Shown piece after piece: positions 59,367-64,000 of a DNA stretch of 64,000 nt (its first letter is position 1; every line of letters starts with the position of its first letter). The stretch spans positions 62,001-126,000 of the forward strand of contig NZ_JANZNT010000001.1 in assembly GCF_025153455.1 (NCBI RefSeq), in the 5' to 3' direction. The position numbers and the translations under genes were made by a program. The notes below the pieces were generated by a model. The model was not told where the DNA came from. It saw only the letters and a list, made by a program, of their open reading frames with translations, and did not search any database. The DNA is from Sphingomonas sp. BGYR3. GTDB lineage: Bacteria > Pseudomonadota > Alphaproteobacteria > Sphingomonadales > Sphingomonadaceae.

Positions 59367-60646
59367 CAGCTGGCTGGGCCCAGCCGCTCGATCCCCGCCA
59401 TATAGGGCCGCAGTGCTTCGGGCACGGTCACGCTGCCATCGGCGTTCTGGTAATTCTCGATCACCGCAACCAGCGTGCGCCCGACCGCCAGGCCTGAACC
59501 GTTGAGGGTATGGACGAACCGTGTCGCCTTCTCCCCCTCCGGCCGATAGCGCGCGTTCATCCGGCGCGCCTGGAAATCGCCGCAGTTCGATACGCTGGAA
59601 ATCTCGCGATACGCGCCCTGTCCGGGCAACCATACCTCCAGGTCCCACGTCTTGCGCGCGCCAAAGCCCATGTCGCCCGTGCACAGCAGCATCCGGCGAT
59701 AGGGCAGGGCCAGCGCCTCCAGCACGCTTTCTGCTGCCGCGACCATCCGCTCATGCTCCGCCTCGGACTGGTCCGGCGCGGCGATGGCGACCAGTTCGAC
59801 CTTCTCGAACTGATGCTGACGGATGAAGCCGCGCGTATCGCGCCCCGCCGCTCCGGCTTCAGACCGGAAACAGGGGGTCAGCGCGGTGAACCGCAGCGGC
59901 AGGGCATCGGCGGCCAGGATCTGTTCGCGGACAAGGTTGGTCAGGCTGACCTCGGCCGTTGGGATCAGGTAGCGGCCATCGGTCGTCTTGAACAAATCCT
60001 CCTCGAACTTCGGCAACTGACCGGTGCCAAAGGCGGCATGATCGCGCACCAGCAGCGGCGGGGCCATCTCCTGATAGCCGTGCACGGTGGTCTGATGATC
60101 CAGCATGAACTGGCCCAGCGCCCGGTGCAGCCGCGCCATGGCGCCGCGCAGGACCGTAAAGCGCGCACCGCTGATCGCCGCACCCCCTTCAAAATCCATG
60201 CCCAGCGCCGGCCCCAGATCGGCGTGCTCACGCGGCGTAAAGTCGAACGACGGCGGGTTGCCCCAACGCTTCTGCTCGACATTTCCGGTTTCGTCCGCAC
60301 CCTCCGGCACATCGTCGGCGGGCAGGTTGGGGATGGCGGCCAGCAGCGCGTCCAGCGTTTCGCCGGACCGGCGTTCCTCGCCCTCCAGCTGAGGCATCCG
60401 GTCCTTCAGCGCCGCGACCTCGGCCTTCAGCGCTTCGGCACCGGCGGGATCGCCCTTTGCCATCGCCGCGCCGATCAGCTTGGACGCCTCGTTCCGGCGC
60501 GACTGAACCGTCTGCAATTCCGTGGTCAGCGCGCGGCGGCGCTCGTCCAGGGCCAGGATTTCGGCGGAGCGCGGTTCTGCCCCGCGCCGCGTCAGCGCGG
60601 CGTCGAATGCAGCAGGGTTTTCGCGGATCAGGCGTAGGTCATGCAT
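59366..60646 (-). CDS. serS: Seryl-tRNA synthetase
   Basis: A 426-residue class II synthetase that charges tRNA-Ser. The N-terminal coiled-coil arm lies around [19 protein letters not shown], motif 2 is [26 protein letters not shown] (two blocks), and motif 3 lies in [29 protein letters not shown] is the serine-binding TAE. Length is normal for bacterial SerRS. It opens the serS-surE-nlpD-kch run on the minus strand. The 98 bases on its left side contain only hairpins. Confidence 0.97.
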   Translation of the reverse strand: MHDLRLIRENPAAFDAALTRRGAEPRSAEILALDERRRALTTELQTVQSRRNEASKLIGAAMAKGDPAGAEALKAEVAALKDRMPQLEGEERRSGETLDALLAAIPNLPADDVPEGADETGNVEQKRWGNPPSFDFTPREHADLGPALGMDFEGGAAISGARFTVLRGAMARLHRALGQFMLDHQTTVHGYQEMAPPLLVRDHAAFGTGQLPKFEEDLFKTTDGRYLIPTAEVSLTNLVREQILAADALPLRFTALTPCFRSEAGAAGRDTRGFIRQHQFEKVELVAIAAPDQSEAEHERMVAAAESVLEALALPYRRMLLCTGDMGFGARKTWDLEVWLPGQGAYREISSVSNCGDFQARRMNARYRPEGEKATRFVHTLNGSGLAVGRTLVAVIENYQNADGSVTVPEALRPYMAGIERLGPAS

Positions 60647-60699
60647 GGCCGCGCTATGGCGCGCGTCCCGCCCCTAGGCAAGCCGGGGTTTGCCCGGAT

Positions 60700-60733
60700 G
60701 GGGCTGGCAGGACCAGTCGGCCCATGCCAGCCC
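60700..60733. other. Long inverted repeat after the VPAPP-tail protein gene
   Basis: GGGCTGGCA (60701-60709) and TGCCAGCCC (60725-60733) are perfect 9-bp arms around a 15-base loop, 12 bases from the stop of the minus-strand gene. No U-tract is present, so terminator function is uncertain. Confidence 0.4.
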
Positions 60734-60744
60734 GCCGGACAGGA

Positions 60745-61800
60745 TCAGGCCGTGGCGGTTTCCCGGCGACGCTGCCACCGCTTGCGCAGGACCAGCGCAC
60801 CGGCCGCGCCGCCGAACAGCAGCAGCATCGGCGGTGCCGGAACCGGTTCTGGGCCACCCGGATCGCCCGGATTGTCGCCGCCACTGCTGGACGGGGGATG
60901 ATATCCGCCGTTGGAGCTCCACCCGCTCGACGTCGAAGAGCTGGTCGAGCTGGACGACGACGTGGACGACGATGTCGAGGACGAGGTGGACGTGGACGAC
61001 GACACGTCGCCGCTCGAGCTGGTCGAGGTCGACGACGACACATCGCCGCTGGAGCTGGACGTGGAGGACACGTTGCCGCTGGACGTCGAGGTCGAAGAAC
61101 CGCCCGTGGAGGTGGACGTGGAAGAGCCACCCGTCGAGGTCGACGTGGACGATCCGCCCGTCGAGGTCGAGGAGGACACGTCACCGCTCGATCCGCCCGA
61201 CGACGTGGACGTCGAGGAGCCGCCGGTCGATGTCGAAGAACCGCCCGTGGACGTCGAGGAGCCGCCCGTCGAGGTGGACGAGCCGCCTGTGCTGGTCGAA
61301 CCGCCGCTGGTGCTGGTGGAGCCGCCGCTGGAGCTGGAGGTTGACGAGATGACGACACCGCCACCACCGCCACCGCCGCCGCCAAAGAAGCCGCCGCCGA
61401 AAAATCCGCCGCCGCCGACGAACCCGCCCGTTCCGCCTACCATCACGGGCGCTGCAAAGCCGCCACCGCCCGACAGCATCGGCACTTCGCCGCCCAGCGG
61501 CACTGGCGCGCCCTGGCTGGTCATCGTGACGACTGCGGGGACGCAGGCGGTTTCGGTCCGGCCCTTCTTGATGATCCGGCGCGTCATCTTGCTGCCGCCC
61601 TCGGCGTAGATGCGGCGTGCCTCGCTGCCTTCGACCTGGCGCTTGACCACGCGCTTCTTGGCAATCTCGCCCGTGCCTAGGCTGTAGGATGCGCCGCGTT
61701 CGGCTTGGGCCTGATCGGCCATATGGACTGCACCGCCGCCGACAAGAGCGCCGCCCGCTGCACAGGCACAAAGTTTTGCCAAGGCCATCTTCACAGACAT
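60745..61800 (-). CDS. Exported Gly-rich and Ser/Thr-repeat protein with PEP-CTERM-like (VPAPP) tail
   Basis: A 351-residue protein. N-terminal export region MALAKLCACAAGGALVGGGAVH, a basic KKRVVKRQVEG patch, a Gly/Phe-rich stretch (GGGGFFGGGFFGG-type, about residues 110-148), then about 140 residues of almost only Ser, Thr and Gly with repeated GGSSTST units, and a PEP-CTERM-like tail: VPAPPMLLLFGGAAGALVL plus RKRWQRRR. The tail suggests sorting by an exosortase system, and the S/T region could be glycosylated. ATG 61800 has GGGAAG eight bases upstream; GTG 61809 is an alternative. No exosortase gene is in view. Confidence 0.78.
   Translation of the reverse strand: MSVKMALAKLCACAAGGALVGGGAVHMADQAQAERGASYSLGTGEIAKKRVVKRQVEGSEARRIYAEGGSKMTRRIIKKGRTETACVPAVVTMTSQGAPVPLGGEVPMLSGGGGFAAPVMVGGTGGFVGGGGFFGGGFFGGGGGGGGGVVISSTSSSSGGSTSTSGGSTSTGGSSTSTGGSSTSTGGSSTSTGGSSTSTSSGGSSGDVSSSTSTGGSSTSTSTGGSSTSTSTGGSSTSTSSGNVSSTSSSSGDVSSSTSTSSSGDVSSSTSTSSSTSSSTSSSSSTSSSTSSGWSSNGGYHPPSSSGGDNPGDPGGPEPVPAPPMLLLFGGAAGALVLRKRWQRRRETATA
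60919..61347 (-). repeat. 21-bp tandem repeat region in Ser/Thr-rich gene
   Basis: Imperfect 21-bp units encode GGSSTST and variants (STSSSGDV, SSTSTS). On the opposite strand the same units read as Glu/Pro/Val/Asp repeats, so no frame has a stop. The left part of the array is more degenerate than 61080-61330. Confidence 0.85.
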
Positions 61801-62184
61801 GATCGTCACTTCCCTTATGCCGCGGCCCCCGATGTGCGGATAGGTCGCAACGGCATGTGCGCCGTTCGATAAGATGAAGTGCAGAACAAAACATTAAGTG
61901 CAAGTTCGTTAACCATCAGTTCAAGCGAAACAGACCACTTCTTTCGCGAACCTTGGTGATTATTATGGTTAACGTCCGATTTTGGAACGAAAGCAAGGCC
62001 GCCCAAGTTAACGCTGTGCTAGGTGAAAACGGCTGGCATCCATTCTGCAGCAGAAACAGGGCATTGTATTGATGCCTTCATGGCAACAGAGGATTCGCGG
62101 CCTTGTCGCGCGCTGTCAGCACCCCTATAGGCGCGCCATCGAACGGCGCCGCCGGGCGGGGCAGCGCCAGTGTGGAGAGAGTTT
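61801..62184. other. 384-bp AT-richer intergenic region with TTAACCAT sites
   Basis: No coding sequence is supported. TTAACCAT occurs at 61909-61916 and in inverted form ATGGTTAA at 61965-61972, facing each other. A further GTTAAC is at 62006-62011. The region separates the surface-protein gene (minus) and dksA (plus), so it must carry two divergent promoters. The right end (62100-62160) returns to high GC with short inverted GGCGC motifs. Confidence 0.6.
61909..61972. promoter_or_regulatory. Inverted pair of TTAACCAT (CtrA half-site-like) motifs
   Basis: Exact 8-mers TTAACCAT (61909-61916) and its complement (61965-61972) lie 48 bases apart. The same 8-mer precedes the GGDEF-EAL gene at 8829. 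CtrA half-sites of this form are described in some alphaproteobacteria; binding here is unproven. Confidence 0.4.
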
Positions 62185-62652
62185 ATGGCGACTGTGTTGG
62201 GCGACGCGGGCGGGCCGGAGGGTGTACCCCTAGCAGCGAATGACGGCATCGATGACGGCTATCGGCCGTCACCGGACGAACCGTTCATGAACGAGCGGCA
62301 ACAGGCCTATTTCCGGCGCAAGCTGCTGGCCTGGAAGGAAGCCATTCATCGGGAAGCGCAAGGCACGCTCTCGACCCTTCAGTCCGAACCGCTCCGCGAA
62401 GCTGACCTGACCGACCGCGCTTCCAGCGAAACGGACTGGTCTATCGAATTGCGGACCCGAGATCGCCAGCGCAAATTGATTTCAAAGATCGATGCGGCGC
62501 TCCGGCGACTGGACGATGGCGAATATGGCTATTGCGAAGTCACGGGCGAGCCGATCTCGCTCGGCCGACTGGAGGCGCGTCCCATCGCCACGATGACGGT
62601 CGAGGCGCAGGAACGGCACGAGCGGAACGAGAAGATTTCGCGGGACGAATGA
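62185..62652 (+). CDS. dksA: DksA-like RNA polymerase-binding transcription factor
   Basis: A 155-residue DksA/TraR protein that enters the RNA polymerase secondary channel and supports ppGpp control. The coiled-coil region is LLAWKEAIHREAQGTLSTLQ, the tip residues are the classic D74-x-x-D77-x-A79 (ADLTDRAS). The zinc finger is mostly lost: only Cys117 is kept in YGYCEVTGEPI and the second pair is replaced by ATMTVEAQ. This cysteine-poor form is usual in alphaproteobacteria. ATG 62185 follows GGAGAGAG by five bases; a GTG at 62170 is in frame. Confidence 0.93.
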   Translation: MATVLGDAGGPEGVPLAANDGIDDGYRPSPDEPFMNERQQAYFRRKLLAWKEAIHREAQGTLSTLQSEPLREADLTDRASSETDWSIELRTRDRQRKLISKIDAALRRLDDGEYGYCEVTGEPISLGRLEARPIATMTVEAQERHERNEKISRDE

Positions 62653-62718
62653 TCCGTTAACGCTTTGGATAAGCCTTTGCGGTAGCGTCTGCCCGAACAA
62701 TAACAGTTGGTCGGGTTG

Positions 62719-63096
62719 ATGGAACGGCAATCGTTCGACAATGGCAATGGCAAGGCGGCGATGTCGGCCGGGCAACGCAATGCCACGCGCGACAGCCTGT
62801 TGCTGACGGCCAGACTGAAGCCGGAAGGCCGTCCGGAGGAACAGGTGCGCATCCGCAACCTGTCCGCCGGCGGGCTGATGGCGGAATACCCTGCGATGGC
62901 GCCCGTCGGTACACCCGTACAGGTCGAAATCCGTGGTATCGGCTGGATCAAGGGCTCTGTCGCATGGGCGACCGACGGCCGGCTTGGCATCGCCTTTGAT
63001 AACAAGGTCGATCCGCTTTCGGCGCGCAAGCCGGTCGGCGGCCAGGCCAGGGCCGGGACCAAGCCCAAACCGAAACCGCTGATCCCGTTCGGCTGA
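62719..63096 (+). CDS. PilZ domain protein
   Basis: A 125-residue protein with one PilZ domain. The c-di-GMP binding residues fit: RNATRD contains the RxxxR pattern and RNLSAGGL the (D/N)xSxxG pattern, with Asn in place of Asp. A basic KPKPKPLIPFG tail ends the protein. It lies downstream of dksA by about 66 bases. It may sense c-di-GMP from enzymes such as the GGDEF-EAL protein at 8859. ATG 62719 is chosen; an upstream TTG at 62707 is unlikely. Confidence 0.88.
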   Translation: MERQSFDNGNGKAAMSAGQRNATRDSLLLTARLKPEGRPEEQVRIRNLSAGGLMAEYPAMAPVGTPVQVEIRGIGWIKGSVAWATDGRLGIAFDNKVDPLSARKPVGGQARAGTKPKPKPLIPFG

Positions 63097-63199
63097 CCTG
63101 CCGCGGTCGGTTGGCCGACTCGCAATATAGCTCGCTGGACACGAATTGGGCGCGAAACGCCATCGCGTCCGCGCCCCTTCGTTACCGGAAGCTGGTGGG

Positions 63200-63355
63200 T
63201 CAGATTCCCTCCAGTTCCTCTTTCACCCGCAATTTCCTGCGCTTAAGATCGGCGAGAAGTCCGGTGTTCGGCCTGGGTCGTTGTGCCTCGTCAGCAATCC
63301 TGCGGTCGAGCAGTGCGTGTTTTTGCTCCAGCGCGGCGTGATGTGCGTTCTGCAT
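63200..63355 (-). CDS. YdcH family (DUF465) small protein
   Basis: A 51-residue protein on the minus strand, start ATG 63355, stop TGA at 63202-63200. Its product starts MQNAHHAALEQKHALLDRRI and ends KRRKLRVKEELEGI, matching the alpha-helical YdcH/DUF465 type (LxxKHxxLDxxI...LKxxKLxLKDEI). GGAGG lies eight bases before the ATG. The protein should form a short helical hairpin; its role is unknown. It is too short for many gene callers. Divergent from a second YdcH-like gene at 63491. Confidence 0.83.
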   Translation of the reverse strand: MQNAHHAALEQKHALLDRRIADEAQRPRPNTGLLADLKRRKLRVKEELEGI

Positions 63356-63490
63356 AGAACAGACCTCCTTGCTTGTGTTGCCGGGTCATTGAGTAAATCA
63401 CGGGTCCGCAGCTTTGTCGCGTGCTGATTCGGCGCCTTCGATATATGGTTGCGGGGATGCGACCGGCGGTGATCGGGCGGGGGAGATTGC

Positions 63491-63694
63491 GTGTCGATGG
63501 ACGAAACAGAGCTGACCCGGCGACTGGAAGTGCTGCGGATCGAGCACCGCGATCTGGATGCGGCCATCAACGCCCTCAGTGAAGCCGGGTCGTCCGATCA
63601 AATGCAGCTTGCCCGGCTGAAAAAGCGCAAGCTGCGGCTCAAGGACGAAATGGCGATCATCGAGGATTGGCTGGTGCCCGATATCATCGCCTGA
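63491..63694 (+). CDS. YdcH family (DUF465) protein
   Basis: A 67-residue helical protein with the same DUF465 pattern as its divergent neighbour: LEVLRIEHRDLDAAINAL and RLKKRKLRLKDEMAIIEDWLVP. GTG 63491 sits five bases after GGGAG; an ATG at 63497 is also possible. It is followed by an RcdA-type gene after about 85 bases, a frequent alphaproteobacterial order. Function unknown; a link with cell-cycle control is only positional. Confidence 0.85.
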   Translation: MSMDETELTRRLEVLRIEHRDLDAAINALSEAGSSDQMQLARLKKRKLRLKDEMAIIEDWLVPDIIA

Positions 63695-63779
63695 CGCCCG
63701 GCCGGCATCGCGCCGGATTGAGACATGGGCAGCGATGAAAGCGTTGGAGTGGCGGGGTCGATTATGGCATCGATCACCG

Positions 63780-64000
63780 ATGAGCGATGGTCAAACGACG
63801 ACGGCAATTCACGCCCGGCTGATCGACAGCCTGTATACCGAGGCGATGGTTCTGGCCGACGACGCGCGCAGTTATTTCGACCGGTATGGCACCGATGACC
63901 GGCACGGGCTGGACCCGATCGACCGGGTGTCCTTTTCCTGCGAATCGTTGAAGGTGACGACCCGCCTGATGCACGTCATCGCCTGGCTGCTGACCCAGCG
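63780..64000 (+). CDS. DUF1465 / RcdA-type protein, N-terminal part (3' truncated by window)
   Basis: The first 73 residues of a DUF1465 protein, the family of RcdA, an adaptor in CtrA degradation in Caulobacter. Recognised from IHARLIDSLYTEAMVLADDARSYFD (in two parts) and VSFSCESLKVTTRLMHVIAWLL. ATG 63780 begins MSDGQTTTAIHARL; an ATG at 63764 is out of frame. The gene runs off the right end. If this is an RcdA orthologue it would connect with the CtrA-like motifs seen elsewhere, which is inference. Confidence 0.83.
   Translation, partial: MSDGQTTTAIHARLIDSLYTEAMVLADDARSYFDRYGTDDRHGLDPIDRVSFSCESLKVTTRLMHVIAWLLTQ

Noticed and set aside
60919..61347. CRISPR-like regular repeats
   Set aside because: Units are contiguous 21-bp coding repeats with no unique spacers and no cas genes nearby.
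60911..61609. Plus-strand frame of Glu/Asp/Val/Pro repeats
   Set aside because: Antisense to the GGSSTST repeats. A 21-bp unit without stops keeps all frames open, and only the minus frame has a ribosome-binding site, export signal and sorting tail.
63358..63384. EcfG-type (GGAAC-N16-CGTT) promoter
   Set aside because: The elements read AGAAC and TGTT, each one base off, and point away from the nearer gene.

Overview
The window is a high-GC (mostly about 65-70 percent, my estimate by eye), gene-dense chromosomal segment of an alphaproteobacterium, most probably a sphingomonad (Sphingomonas or a relative). Supporting signs are the fused alpha/beta-hydrolase-OsmC protein, UPF0262, a start of an RcdA/DUF1465 gene, small YdcH proteins, a DksA lacking most zinc cysteines, an otsB-GH15-otsA trehalose operon, a VPAPP-type sorting tail, a TonB-ExbB-ExbD-ExbD set and a coniferyl-aldehyde-type dehydrogenase. 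I see no rRNA, complete tRNA, CRISPR array, insertion sequence or prophage. About 70 protein genes are called, many joined by ATGA or GTGA overlaps.

Layout, left to right. 1-3724: 3' end of a biotin-dependent acyl-CoA carboxylase alpha subunit with an unusually AT-rich segment, a ferredoxin-reductase-like flavoprotein, a lipid kinase and a metallophosphoesterase. 3781-6519: a TraB/GumN protein, a 50-codon small ORF and an XRE regulator, then, across a region full of TGAC/GTCA half-sites, a hydrolase-OsmC fusion. 6573-10568: parC and a GGDEF-EAL protein. 10508-13475: cca, a CoA pyrophosphatase, DUF1285 and a GNAT. 13574-15424: a GST, folB and a pteridine-reductase-like SDR. 16533-19066: TonB transport energising system with a strong terminator. 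19385-22024: a TPR protein behind a Pho-box-like site, then dcd, cdd, a degenerate GH25 protein and UPF0262. 22134-23624: dnaB.

23649-27605 is a sulfate/sulfite assimilation operon (SUMT, DUF2849, sulfite reductase, DUF934, CysH). 27679-32646 holds astD, SelO, an alpha/beta hydrolase and a glycosyltransferase. 32758-38488 holds a nitronate-monooxygenase-like enzyme, SH3 protein, thiolase, prepilin peptidase and an aldehyde dehydrogenase. 38635-42878 is the part I find most interesting: hppD and hmgA of tyrosine catabolism, followed on the same strand by a GntA-like guanidino N-hydroxylase and a DUF1989 protein overlapping by 4 bases, with a ribosome-binding site buried in a hairpin; a MarR gene is divergent from hppD. 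42922-46539: malate synthase G and a flavin monooxygenase separated by a 10-bp perfect palindrome. 46597-50548: trehalose operon.

50600-54654: prolyl-hydroxylase-like oxygenase, RcnB-like protein with 11-residue repeats, an orphan [2Fe-2S] subunit, class II aldolase and enoyl-CoA hydratase. 54711-56065: a FixJ-type response regulator followed by a PAS/HisKA protein with no ATPase domain. 56072-60646: DUF486, potassium channel, NlpD-like LytM protein, surE and serS. 60745-61800: a surface-type protein with Gly-rich and Ser/Thr-rich 7-residue repeats. 62185-64000: dksA, PilZ, two YdcH proteins and the start of an RcdA-type gene.

All functions are inferred by reading motifs and context; no database search was run. 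Residue positions are counted by hand and approximate where stated.
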